A DNA stretch of 42,932 nucleotides from Deltaproteobacteria bacterium. Lineage in GTDB: Bacteria; Desulfobacterota; Desulfobacteria; Desulfobacterales; G020354645. The notes under the pieces were generated by a model. It had not been told where the DNA came from, ran no database searches, and saw nothing but the letters and a program-made list of their open reading frames with translations. The position numbers and the translations under genes are program-made. The number at the start of each line of letters is the position of its first letter. The first letter of the stretch is position 1. Of the stretch, positions 24,434 through 33,143 are shown piece by piece. Where the stretch lies: the NCBI GenBank assembly GCA_020354645.1, contig CP070652.1, positions 4,413,032 through 4,455,963 of the forward strand, in the 5' to 3' direction.

Positions 24434-24625
24434 AAATAAACATTTTCACCGAGGGTGACCCATCCGATAATCATGAAATACAGTTGCTTCCATCCGAACA
24501 CTGCTTGACACAGCTGTTGCAATACTTTAAACTTAAACAATACAAGTAATCATAAAATAAATACACCCACCCGCAGAAATTCCCGGGGATGAAGGTTCAT
24601 TTCTACTATATCCATTACCGGTGAC

Positions 24626-25546
24626 ATGGCGATCTCATCTAACGGAATGCCCACCAAAACACAGATTGCAGCAGTTATAAATAAAATTATCCAAAGACAG
24701 GATAAACCGATTACGTTGGGAGGCATTCAAAAAGAACTTTTCGGAACCTATAAAGTTAAGCCAGAAATGCTTGCTGAAATTCTTGCGGGGCAAGTCCGAA
24801 TAAAAGCAGTCTACCAATGGCCTGATTTGAGGAATAGAAAACGTTTCTGGATTTACGACTTAGAAATGTATGCCCAGCGGTTGGTTCTTGAGATTCTTTC
24901 CAAACAGGCTCTCACACGCACCGAATTGCAAAATACCTTAAAAAGACAGTTGTTCGGGTGCCCACTCAAAAGAGTGATTGAATTACGAAAAAAAATATTG
25001 ACTCGATTCCTCAGACAAAAACGACTTTTTATGCATCCACCGGTGAGTCATCAGAAATTGGCGCGTTTCGGCGTTGGACTTCCCGCGCTAGCCCCCTATT
25101 TTAAGAAAGTAAAAGAGGAATTCAACACGGTTTGCCAAAAACTGGCAAAAGCGGGCATTCCTCAAAATGAGATTCTTCTAGCCGTAAAAGAGGTCTTTAA
25201 TCTAATCCCTTCCGGCCCGTCCGTTGATATGGAGACTAACATCGATTCGACTGATACCGCTGCGACAATTTCCGGACCCGTTTGTAAAGCAATCCTGGAG
25301 AAGATTGTTGAGATCGAACCGGCGGCTAAACAACAGGTTCTTGTTTCGATTCCGGCTCTCCGCACCGCGCTTGATTTTTCCAAAATGCTCTTTGACCGAG
25401 CCATTCTGCGACTTGCTGAACAGGAAAAGGTTTTTTTACACCGCCACGTTTATCCTTTTCAGATGACCGATGCGGAGCGTTTGAACCTGGTAGCCGACGA
25501 GCACGGCAACTATTACATGGGCATCGTTTTGAGGAGCTCAATGTGA
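24626..25546 (+). CDS. probable tandem winged-helix protein (gene 1 of the nuclease-translocase cassette)
   Basis: A 306-residue soluble protein I do not recognise. Its first 130 residues look like two winged-helix units: TKTQIAAVINKIIQRQDKPI with the wing near KAVYQWPDLRNRKRFWIYD, then RLVLEILSKQALTRTELQNT. A helical middle (ALAPYFKKVKEEFNTVCQKL) and a C-terminal basic region follow. There are no catalytic motifs. The gene overlaps gene 2 by four bases (ATGTGA-type junction at 25543-25546), which implies coupled translation and a likely physical partnership. A DNA-binding or adaptor role is inferred. ATG 24626 has a weak site; ATG 24647 is an alternative. Confidence 0.6.
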   Translation: MAISSNGMPTKTQIAAVINKIIQRQDKPITLGGIQKELFGTYKVKPEMLAEILAGQVRIKAVYQWPDLRNRKRFWIYDLEMYAQRLVLEILSKQALTRTELQNTLKRQLFGCPLKRVIELRKKILTRFLRQKRLFMHPPVSHQKLARFGVGLPALAPYFKKVKEEFNTVCQKLAKAGIPQNEILLAVKEVFNLIPSGPSVDMETNIDSTDTAATISGPVCKAILEKIVEIEPAAKQQVLVSIPALRTALDFSKMLFDRAILRLAEQEKVFLHRHVYPFQMTDAERLNLVADEHGNYYMGIVLRSSM

Positions 25547-27429
25547 TTAATCCATTTCAATACACCATTGTCACCGATCCCTGGAATTTAGCCAGCGTAG
25601 ACGTTCATGAGATCAATGCCAGTGCTTTTCAGCGCTGCTGTGAGGCGCTGGATAGAGTTCGGGCTGAAGGACGCAGCACTTCGGTCCTCCTGTATGGTGA
25701 GGCCGGCAGCGGGAAAACACATTTGCTTGCGCGGCTGCGGTCCTATTTGAAAAATCAGGCCCACATGTCTGTATTTGTGGCAGTTCGGTTACATACCAGT
25801 CCCAATAGGTTTTGGCGGCACCTCCGAAAAAGTTTTGTCGAAAGCCTTCTGCGCATTGCACAAGGGAATCGGTCTCAGTTGGAATTTGTTTTCATGCGCC
25901 GCCTGTATTTGCATTCCAGGAAGAAACACTTAACCTTGAAACAATTGCGCCAAGATATCGATGAGCTCAGCGTAGAAGCCGATCTTTCCTGGAATGTAAG
26001 CAAGGCCATTGAGAATCTCGTGCGCAAACGTCACCGCAGAGATTCAGTCGCGTGGTTGAAAGGGGATTTGCTTCCCTCAACGGTGCTTGAGAAGATAGGA
26101 CTCGCTCCGGGATACGATGAGATGGAAGATGTGGAAGACCAGGCATGTGAAATAGTAAAAGAGCTCTGTCGTTTGGCCGGTCCGACGATACCCGTTGTTA
26201 TTTGTTTTGACCAGGTTGAGGCACTGCAGCGATATCCAAGAGATGTCGAAGGTCTATTTACATTCGGGCAGGCCATTCGATCACTTCATGACGAGACCAA
26301 TAATGTTTTACTTGTATCCTGTTTGCAATCCTTTTTTCTCGAGCAACTAAAAACGGCTGTCACCCAACCTGATTATGCCGCCCTGGCGATTAACGAGAGC
26401 ACTTTAAATCCGCTTACTTTTAAAGAATCTTTGAAACTGGTTAAGGCACGCATAGATAGTTGTGCTGAAATATCTGAACTGAGAGACTCACTTTATACAG
26501 AATTTGAAACCAAGCTAAAAGAAGTCGTCTGGATGAAGACAGGTCGCACGGCACGGGAGGTTCTGGCACGCTGCGCAGACCTTTTCGAAGCCTGGGGAAA
26601 ATCAAAATCCCTCAAAGCGGTCTATCCTGAACCCAAGCTATCGGATGCCGAATTTCTGGCAGATCAAATCACATTTAGAGAAGAGCGGGCCATTCAAGAT
26701 ATCCAACCGGAGCACATGGAAGAGGTAATCCAGGATGCTGTGCCGGTATTGGTCCATGTGCTGGATGAAAACTGGTCAGAGCAAGATCAGAATCGCCCTC
26801 GTGATATAGACATTATTCTTGAGAGTCCCAATTTAAAGGTTGCCATCAGCCTGTGCAACCAGCAAAGTTTAAGAAGTCTTGCCGGTCGATTCAAACGCCT
26901 TGGCAATCAAATTCGTGAAGATAATCTCGACAAGATTTTTGTAATCCGTCATCCGGAGTTGCCGATTAGTTTAGGGGCCAAGAAAACAAGAAAGTATCTT
27001 GAGAGACTCAAACAGCATAAGGCCGTTTTTTATTCGCCGGATATCGAATTGATAGCGGCTCTGGAAGCGCTGCGGAGTCTTTTGGCAGATGCAAAAGCAG
27101 GAGATCTATCCAACAATGGCAATACAGTTAGCAGCAGTACCGTAATCAATTGGCTTAAAAAAACCATGAACATCTCGGTTTTGGCTTTTATAGATCAAAT
27201 CATTGGTGAAAGTGACACCACTAAAGGTGAAGATTTTGAGATAATGCAAGATTTACGCAGCTTACTGGAAGAGGAACGCGTTATAAAGCTGGTTGATGCT
27301 GCCCTAAAGTTGGCAACAGACCCGGATACACTTCAAACCCTGGTTAGAGAATTTCCCAGACAAATTGGATTACTTCAAGGCCAGCCGTCGGTACTTTTTC
27401 AGTTTATCCCTGAAAGTGTGCGCGGCTGA
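25543..27429 (+). CDS. AAA+ type P-loop ATPase (gene 2 of the cassette)
   Basis: A 628-residue cytosolic protein beginning with GTG inside the end of gene 1. Walker A is G52EAGSGKT59, Walker B is VVICFDQ with D223, and a sensor-1-like LLVSCLQ follows near residue 257. In Walker B the usual second acid is Gln, which can mean slow hydrolysis. The N-terminal half resembles ATPases of defence and plasmid systems (Orc/KAP/BrxD-like in style). The C-terminal half (about 400-628) has alternating strands such as DIDIILESPNLKVAISL and a final helical part, possibly a restriction-nuclease-like fold with a degraded active site; this is uncertain. No membrane segment. Confidence 0.65.
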   Translation: MINPFQYTIVTDPWNLASVDVHEINASAFQRCCEALDRVRAEGRSTSVLLYGEAGSGKTHLLARLRSYLKNQAHMSVFVAVRLHTSPNRFWRHLRKSFVESLLRIAQGNRSQLEFVFMRRLYLHSRKKHLTLKQLRQDIDELSVEADLSWNVSKAIENLVRKRHRRDSVAWLKGDLLPSTVLEKIGLAPGYDEMEDVEDQACEIVKELCRLAGPTIPVVICFDQVEALQRYPRDVEGLFTFGQAIRSLHDETNNVLLVSCLQSFFLEQLKTAVTQPDYAALAINESTLNPLTFKESLKLVKARIDSCAEISELRDSLYTEFETKLKEVVWMKTGRTAREVLARCADLFEAWGKSKSLKAVYPEPKLSDAEFLADQITFREERAIQDIQPEHMEEVIQDAVPVLVHVLDENWSEQDQNRPRDIDIILESPNLKVAISLCNQQSLRSLAGRFKRLGNQIREDNLDKIFVIRHPELPISLGAKKTRKYLERLKQHKAVFYSPDIELIAALEALRSLLADAKAGDLSNNGNTVSSSTVINWLKKTMNISVLAFIDQIIGESDTTKGEDFEIMQDLRSLLEEERVIKLVDAALKLATDPDTLQTLVREFPRQIGLLQGQPSVLFQFIPESVRG

Positions 27430-27760
27430 TTTTTATGGATGAATTAATCTGCTCGAGTGTGATGATGCTTGACCGCAAAGATAAGGCTGTCCGTATCTAA
27501 AATTCCGTAGTTTTGTAACTTTAAAACAAACATTTTTATGCTAGCAAATTGTTAACAGAATTCCCCGCGCCGCATTTATAGCGGCAATGGCGCGCCCGTC
27601 CTCCATCCCGTTTTAGCGGGACTACGGAGGATGGATCGGCGGCGACTCGACTGCCTTCGACATGAGCTCAGGCCGAATGCGGGGCTTCGAGTGAGCCTCA
27701 GCCGAACTCCGCACCGAAGCTTTGTCTCGGGGAGCTTCTTTTCACTTGATTGAGGCGTCA
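27430..27760. other. gap between cassette genes 2 and 3
   Basis: No gene. The stretch is dominated by the GC-rich repeat at 27567-27735. Its length contrasts with the overlapping junction of genes 1 and 2, suggesting a later insertion into the operon. Confidence 0.6.
27567..27735. repeat. GC-rich palindromic repeat, copy 1
   Basis: Contains hairpins GCCGC/GCGGC (27569-27585), CCTCC...GGAGG enclosing CCCG/CGGG (27600-27630), and a core at 27646-27676 whose reverse complement matches 30701-30731 in 28 of 31 bases. GC content and codon-free character contrast with the flanking genes, so it looks inserted. Confidence 0.6.
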
Positions 27761-29626
27761 ATGACCGTTCAGCTATCCGTAAGCCAGGTACGCAAGGAAA
27801 TATATCTTGCAGCAGGAAGCCCGGGTATTGAGGAGGCCAATCAACCTTCCACCCTCTTACTGGGAAGAATGTTCCATGAATCTTTTGCCAGTCTTTTTGG
27901 ATATGATAGGCGGCTTCAGTGGCAGCCTGTGATCATCAACGCAGATCCAAAAATAAAGGAATGGCAGAAGAATCTCGAAGACCACGTATACAAGCGTCTC
28001 ATTGGACCCCGCCTTGGAAGAGAGCAGGCACACCTTCATAACCAGACCGAACTGGTTGTTGCATTTTGGCAGGCGGCAAAGTCAATGTGTCACTGGATTG
28101 TAGAACTCTTATGGAGATCACGTCGGGAACTTGCGCGAGGTGTTGATCCTCGAATAAAATTATTAACACGCAGCCAAGAGCCATTATCGCTTGAATTTAA
28201 AGAGGAAGGATGGACCGATGCAGTTACTTTGACTGGCATAGCCGATCTTGTTTTAAGCGTTCCCGGCAGGCGGCATTGGAGTCTTGTTGAATTGAAATTG
28301 GGCCAGACCTGTCCGGAAGCAGATTTGACCCAGGTCTGCCTGTATCATCAAATTTTATCTTCTCTGCACCCAGACACCACCGATGCTCTGGCGTTGGTTG
28401 AATTTAAACCCCACAGGGAAGAACATCTTTTCGATGCTGTAGAGGTTAAGAATGCGCAAAAAAGACTGGTAGACTTGATCGGCCGATTGGCAGGTGTAAC
28501 GTCGGGGAAGAAACGGATCAGGGAGCAGCGCAAAGCTGCTTTTTACAAAGAACACGATCCGCAAAAATGTTTTGAGCAAGGCAGGCAATTGGTTTCAATT
28601 TTTCGGGAATACGGAACCCCTATATCTCTGGCGGGAGATCCGGTTTCAGGCCCTTCATTTATCAGATATCCAGTAAAAATTGGCAAAGGCCTAAAACTAG
28701 GGGCAACGCAGGGGATTGCTCATGAGGTTCAGCACCGAATGCATCTGTCAGCGCCACCGTATGTCCACATGTCAGAGGGTAGTGGTGTTGTCGATATTCA
28801 ACGCTCTGATCGGCAAATCGTTTATTTTTCTCAAATCCATGACCAATTGCCGGAAGCCGACAGTGAAGTGGGTTGTTCCCAAGTTCTTTTAGGGATTGAT
28901 TTGTATAATCGATTGCGGTTTGCTGATCTTTCAGATCAACGCAATGCCCACATCCTTGCAGCTGGTAAAGCAGGCAGCGGAAAGAGCGAATGGCTTCGCT
29001 CAGTTTTAGCCGGGTTCATAGTGACAAATACGCCGGATACCCTGCGGTTAGTTTTAATTGATCCGAAAAGAAACGTCTTTAATGAATTAAAAGGTTCATC
29101 TTTTCTTCTCAGCTCAAATACCCTGGTTTATCCTGATGAACAGCCGGCTGTGGAGGTGTTGTCGAGATTAGCTGATGAGATGGATAGGCGCTATAGAATA
29201 CTTCAAAATGCCGGTGTTGATACACGAGATGCCCTTATCAAAAAATTCAAACGAACAATGCCACGTATCGTTTGTATGTGTGACGAATACTTTGATCTTA
29301 TCAATCAAGCGCCTGCTACCCGCAAAGCTTTAGAATACCAGATTTTCAGGCTGGGGACCAAATCCAGGGCCGTAGGGATACATCTGATTATTGCAACCCG
29401 GCAGCCGAGCAGACAGGTGATAATGGGGGCTTTAAACACTAATATTCCAGCCCGCGTTGGATTCAAAATGGGCAAGGCTGTTGAGTCGAATATGCTTTTG
29501 AATCAAAAGGGAGCAGAATATTTGCTTGACCGTGGAGATCTTCTTTTCAAAGACATCGGTGAGCCGATTCGACTTCAAGCCCCTTATATCGTTCCCGAGC
29601 AAAGAATTAAGCTGTACCAAACATAA
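27761..29626 (+). CDS. RecB-family nuclease fused to FtsK/HerA-type DNA translocase ATPase (gene 3 of the cassette)
   Basis: A 621-residue cytosolic protein. Residues about 1-280 form a PD-(D/E)XK nuclease with a full set of motifs: H39 (GRMFHE), D162 (GIADLVL), E177-x-K179 (LVELKLG) and Q191-x3-Y195 (TQVCLYH), as in RecB, AddB and Cas4. Residues about 380-621 are an FtsK/SpoIIIE-type motor: Walker A G402KAGSGKS409, DPKRN, Walker B RIVCMCDEYFD (D508, E509), IIATRQPSRQVI and the NIPARVGF and GAEYLL segments that follow it in FtsK. No gamma domain or membrane helices. The fusion suggests a protein that pulls and cuts DNA. ATG 27761 with TGAGG upstream is chosen. Confidence 0.8.
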   Translation: MTVQLSVSQVRKEIYLAAGSPGIEEANQPSTLLLGRMFHESFASLFGYDRRLQWQPVIINADPKIKEWQKNLEDHVYKRLIGPRLGREQAHLHNQTELVVAFWQAAKSMCHWIVELLWRSRRELARGVDPRIKLLTRSQEPLSLEFKEEGWTDAVTLTGIADLVLSVPGRRHWSLVELKLGQTCPEADLTQVCLYHQILSSLHPDTTDALALVEFKPHREEHLFDAVEVKNAQKRLVDLIGRLAGVTSGKKRIREQRKAAFYKEHDPQKCFEQGRQLVSIFREYGTPISLAGDPVSGPSFIRYPVKIGKGLKLGATQGIAHEVQHRMHLSAPPYVHMSEGSGVVDIQRSDRQIVYFSQIHDQLPEADSEVGCSQVLLGIDLYNRLRFADLSDQRNAHILAAGKAGSGKSEWLRSVLAGFIVTNTPDTLRLVLIDPKRNVFNELKGSSFLLSSNTLVYPDEQPAVEVLSRLADEMDRRYRILQNAGVDTRDALIKKFKRTMPRIVCMCDEYFDLINQAPATRKALEYQIFRLGTKSRAVGIHLIIATRQPSRQVIMGALNTNIPARVGFKMGKAVESNMLLNQKGAEYLLDRGDLLFKDIGEPIRLQAPYIVPEQRIKLYQT

Positions 29627-29690
29627 ATTGCCAAGTGAAAATATCTTCAATACTGGTAATTAAATCCCGATACTTTTTTAGAGGCTCTGA

Positions 29691-30575
29691 ATGATTAAAA
29701 AAGGTATTGCTGTTATCGGTTCGACGACCGTCGATAAAATCGTAAAAAAAGGTCATACTCGTTACTTAAAGCTTGGTGGGGTCACGACCTATTCAGGTAT
29801 CACTTATAGCCGACATGATATAAAGACGCATATTGTAACAAATGTTGCAGCCAAGGATTTACCATTCATACGCAGGTGTCTATATAAAGAAAATATTAAC
29901 GTCCATGCCGGGTTTTCCGAACACACAACCCATTTTATCAACACCATCAATGGCGACGAGCGCCACCAGAGGATACCCGTAAAAGCAAAATCTATTGCTC
30001 GTGATCAAATAATGGAAATTTTTGATCTGGTCGATTGTGTTCATCTTGGCCCTTTGCATCCGATGGATATTGAAAGCCATGCTTTCCCATCGATCGAAAA
30101 TTCAAGACTCACCATTTTTTTGGATGCCCAGGGATATGTGAGAGTGATAAAAGATAAAGTGGTTTATTCCGGTGTGGCGGGGTCTTTAACCGATGCACTC
30201 ATGGCATCTCAAATTGTCAAAACCGATGAATTGGAACTTGAGATTATACTCCATCATTATAGAATGAATCTAACCGAGTTGATGGCGAAACATAAAATTG
30301 AAGAGTTTGTAGTTAGTCGGGGACCGGACGGGGGTTTTGTAAAAACGATTGCAGGTGATCAATTCGAGTATCGAGCAGTGCCGATCCGTCTATTTGATGA
30401 CTCTACGGGTGCAGGCGATGTATTTTTTGCTGCCTATATTGTTGGCCGTTATTTTAAGAAAAAAGATGTTATTGAAGCGAGTGCTTACGCGGCGAATCTT
30501 TCGGCGCGGCAGGTGGAAGGGGAGCATATAAAGCCGGATGAGCTTTGTCTAAACCAGATTATGTCCCCCAAATAA
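29691..30575 (+). CDS. PfkB-family sugar/nucleoside kinase
   Basis: A 294-residue kinase of the ribokinase/PfkB superfamily, which phosphorylates sugars or nucleosides using ATP. The C-terminal signature is DDSTGAGDVFFAAYIVGRYF with the catalytic Asp of GAGD; the N-terminal GSTTVDKIV and GGVTTYSGITYSR replace the usual GG motifs. It begins 64 bases after the cassette nuclease-translocase gene, with GAGG before the ATG, and may be cotranscribed. The substrate cannot be told from sequence. Whether it belongs to the cassette or is a chance neighbour is open. Confidence 0.8.
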   Translation: MIKKGIAVIGSTTVDKIVKKGHTRYLKLGGVTTYSGITYSRHDIKTHIVTNVAAKDLPFIRRCLYKENINVHAGFSEHTTHFINTINGDERHQRIPVKAKSIARDQIMEIFDLVDCVHLGPLHPMDIESHAFPSIENSRLTIFLDAQGYVRVIKDKVVYSGVAGSLTDALMASQIVKTDELELEIILHHYRMNLTELMAKHKIEEFVVSRGPDGGFVKTIAGDQFEYRAVPIRLFDDSTGAGDVFFAAYIVGRYFKKKDVIEASAYAANLSARQVEGEHIKPDELCLNQIMSPK

Positions 30576-30649
30576 GTTACAAAATCCAGCACAAGCAAAT
30601 GGCTTTCAAACCGCTGTAACACTATTTAAACTTATTTCTGGGACATGAC

Positions 30650-30859
30650 ACTAGAAGCAGTTTCAAAACCTCGTTTTCACCGGCCTGCGACGAGCTACCC
30701 TCGGCCTGAGCTCGGGTCGAAGGCAGCCGAGGCGTTTGCGCCTTTTTATCCGCCTTCGTCTGATCAGACTCCGGCGGGACACGCGCTCCGTTTCGCTAAG
30801 CGCTTTTGGACAAAAGTTCTCAAAATTGGTTCAAAAGAGGTTTTGAAACCAGTTCTAGT
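30650..30859. repeat. long palindrome with GC-rich core, copy 2
   Basis: Arms 30650-30672 and 30837-30859 match in 20 of 23 positions. A core hairpin CTCGGC (30700-30705) with GCCGAG (30726-30731) is shared, in inverted orientation, with copy 1 at 27646-27676 (28 of 31). The 5' arm begins right after the PfkB gene and its leader. Confidence 0.65.
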
Positions 30860-30913
30860 ACCCGCTTCATCAACAAGAAACTGTTGCTTTTAAACCTCTG
30901 ATTGGATATAAAA

Positions 30914-30964
30914 AGCCTCCACCGAAATGGAAGAAGCCGATGAAATGGGATTCCAGTGGAGGCT
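30914..30964 (+). promoter_or_regulatory. hairpin in the TolC leader
   Basis: AGCCTCCAC (30914-30922) and TGGAA (30928-30932) pair with TTCCA (30951-30955) and GTGGAGGCT (30956-30964), leaving a 5-base bulge and an 18-base loop. The stem of 14 base pairs lies about 95 bases before the start codon. Attenuator or terminator of upstream transcription are possible roles. Confidence 0.45.
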
Positions 30965-31059
30965 CCAAGCAAGGAAAACTGAGGGCAGCACTCCTTGAAC
31001 TTGTCGTACCAATAACAGTTAAACCTAAACTCGTCAATTCAAATTCTCAGGAGAATATT

Positions 31060-32406
31060 GTGTTGTTAAGGAATCCAAATCGACAAATCAGACTATGGCA
31101 ACCGCTGATGTTAATCTTTCTCATCCTTGGTATATGGCTGGTCTTACCGAATCAATCCCCAGCCCAGGACCACAAAAAGGCACTTACGTTGAGGCAAGCT
31201 GTTGAAATGGCGATTAAAGCCAACCTCGATCTGATGATATCCCGGGAAGACATCCAGGCAGCCCAGTCAATTAAAAATATTCGACGGTCCAACTTACTGC
31301 CAACACTTAACTCGGCCTACGACTACAGGCGTGATGACGAAGGCCGGAGCATCGGTGGCTTTGCCGAAGCATCACGGGATACATATACCTTTGAAGTCTC
31401 GGCTACCCAGCCATTGTTTCGAGGCTTTGAACTGATCAATGCGTATAAAATTGCCGATCTCGGGGTCAACGTGGCTGAACTCAATGAAAAACTGACCCGT
31501 CTGAATGTCATTTTTGATATAAAAAATGCCTACTTTACGGTGCTGAAGAACCAAAAACTGGCATTGGTAGCCCGGGATACCGTCAAAAACCTCGAAGCCC
31601 AAGAAGAGGTGGCCAAAAATTTCTACGAAGTGGGCATGACTCCGTTAAATGACCTGCTGCAAGTTCAGGTTCGGGTGGCTAATGCCAAACAGAATTTAAT
31701 CGTCGCCAAAAATAATCTTCAAATCGCCGAATCGCAATTTAATATTATTTTAAGAAGGCCCGTCAACACCCCTGTTCAGATCACGGATATCCAGAAGTAC
31801 GCGGCCCTGGAAAACGATATCGACCACTATCTCTCCGAAGCTGACAAAAACCGGCTGGACATCAAGGTTGCCGATTTACAAATCGAAATTGCCGAAAAAG
31901 ACTTGGAGGTGGCCAAAAAAGATTACTATCCCGCACTGACACTCAGCGGGAACTATTTCAGGGTCGGGGAAGACCCAGATGTTAGCGGCGGTGACGGTAT
32001 TTTCGACGACAAGGGCTGGAGTATTTCGGCCACCGCTTCATGGGATTTCTGGGAATGGGGTCGAACCCATTACGGCAAAAAGGAAAAGTTGAGTCGTCTG
32101 GCCCAAACACGCTATAATAAGGAAGTGGTCCAGGATAGAGCCGACCTTGAAGTAAAAACTGCCTACCTTAAAACCATAGAGTCTGAAAAAAACATCGTCA
32201 CGGTTGAAAAAGCGTTGGTGCAGGCTAAGGAAAACCTGAGAATCAACGAGGAGCGTTACAAGGAGCAGGTCGCAACATCAACCGATGTGCTGGATGCCCA
32301 AACGCTTCTGACTATTACACAAACAAATTATGTCAATGCATTATATGACTTCAAAATCGCTAGAGCAGCACTGCAACGGGCCATAAGTCTGGAAGTGTTG
32401 GAATGA
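31060..32406 (+). CDS. TolC-family outer-membrane efflux protein
   Basis: A 448-residue outer-membrane channel. Signal peptide is RLWQPLMLIFLILGIWLVLP...AQ (residues about 10-35). Two internally similar halves follow, each a coiled coil: the first from LTLRQAVEMAIKANLDLMIS, the second from NRLDIKVADLQIEIAEKDLE. The end of each contains GMTPLNDLLQVQV and VATSTDVLDAQTLLT, the repeated TolC signature. The GTG at 31060 is chosen because CAGGAG (31048-31053) is just upstream. It overlaps the FtsE gene by 4 bases, an unusual arrangement. It could serve the MacAB-type pump at 2283, or the FtsEX complex, or both. Confidence 0.88.
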   Translation: MLLRNPNRQIRLWQPLMLIFLILGIWLVLPNQSPAQDHKKALTLRQAVEMAIKANLDLMISREDIQAAQSIKNIRRSNLLPTLNSAYDYRRDDEGRSIGGFAEASRDTYTFEVSATQPLFRGFELINAYKIADLGVNVAELNEKLTRLNVIFDIKNAYFTVLKNQKLALVARDTVKNLEAQEEVAKNFYEVGMTPLNDLLQVQVRVANAKQNLIVAKNNLQIAESQFNIILRRPVNTPVQITDIQKYAALENDIDHYLSEADKNRLDIKVADLQIEIAEKDLEVAKKDYYPALTLSGNYFRVGEDPDVSGGDGIFDDKGWSISATASWDFWEWGRTHYGKKEKLSRLAQTRYNKEVVQDRADLEVKTAYLKTIESEKNIVTVEKALVQAKENLRINEERYKEQVATSTDVLDAQTLLTITQTNYVNALYDFKIARAALQRAISLEVLE

Positions 32407-33092
32407 TCGACAGCGAAGATAAAAGTGCAATCATCCGACTGTTCCATGTTTACCGGAACTACGGGGTCAAACATGCGCTCATCGATATCACTTTAGATAT
32501 TTTCAACAATGAATTCCTTTTTATCAGCGGGCCGAGCGGCGCCGGCAAAACCACGCTCCTCAAGCTGCTTTACCTCGCCGAACCGGTTTCAGACGGTCAG
32601 ATATTGGTAGATGGCTTAAATTTGTCGAGAATTCCTCGTAAAAATATCCCTTTTTTAAGACGAAAATTCGGCATCGTTTTCCAGGATTATAAACTCATTC
32701 TCACAAAGACCGTTTATGAAAATGTTGCCCTTGTACTCGAGGCCGCCGGTGAAAAACGACGTCTGATCCATAAAAAGGTTAAAAGCGTGCTGCGAACAGT
32801 GGGTATGGAGCAACGCCTCAACTCACTGCCGCCGAGCCTTTCCGGCGGCGAACAACAACGGGTGGCTATCGCCAGGGCCGTCATTGGTGACCCCAATATT
32901 ATTCTGGCTGACGAGCCCACGGGAAGTTTGGATGTCGACGCAGCCGATTTGGTTATGGATCTCTTAAAAAAGTTTCACACTCGCGGTGCCACTGTAGTCA
33001 TCGCAACTCACGACAAAGCCTTGATCCATAAAACGGGCGGACGGGTGGTCCATCTCAACGAAGGGCGCCTGCAGGTGACGCCTGAAATTTAA
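32403..33092 (+). CDS. ftsE: cell-division ABC transporter ATPase FtsE
   Basis: A 229-residue ABC ATPase with Walker A GPSGAGKTT, Q-loop IVFQDYKLI, signature [15 protein letters not shown] and Walker [13 protein letters not shown]; the switch is ATHDKAL. The Q-loop YKL and the VFQDYKLI pattern fit FtsE rather than LolD. It would power FtsX, which drives peptidoglycan hydrolysis at the septum. The ATG lies inside the stop of the TolC gene (ATGA, 32403-32406), so translation is coupled. FtsX starts 51 bases after its stop. Confidence 0.9.
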   Translation: MIDSEDKSAIIRLFHVYRNYGVKHALIDITLDIFNNEFLFISGPSGAGKTTLLKLLYLAEPVSDGQILVDGLNLSRIPRKNIPFLRRKFGIVFQDYKLILTKTVYENVALVLEAAGEKRRLIHKKVKSVLRTVGMEQRLNSLPPSLSGGEQQRVAIARAVIGDPNIILADEPTGSLDVDAADLVMDLLKKFHTRGATVVIATHDKALIHKTGGRVVHLNEGRLQVTPEI

Positions 33093-33143
33093 AAAATAAT
33101 TGGACATATTTGCAACATCTAACAAAATCAACTTAAAACGACC

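Larger units (their letters stand above)
30576..31059. other. gap with palindromic repeat upstream of TolC
   Basis: No gene. The first part is the long palindrome at 30650-30859 (copy 2 of the GC-rich core). The last part, from 30914, carries a hairpin and the leader of the TolC gene. An in-frame ATG at 30940 is not used as the start. Confidence 0.55.

Noticed and set aside
27722..27760. Upstream in-frame extension of the nuclease-translocase gene
   Set aside because: It runs into the GC-rich repeat and lacks a ribosome binding site; ATG 27761 with TGAGG upstream is better.
24626..29626. Identification of the cassette as BREX, Dpt, Shango or Wadjet
   Set aside because: No PglZ, methyltransferase, SMC/JetD or TerB features are seen; the ATPases alone do not identify any of these systems.
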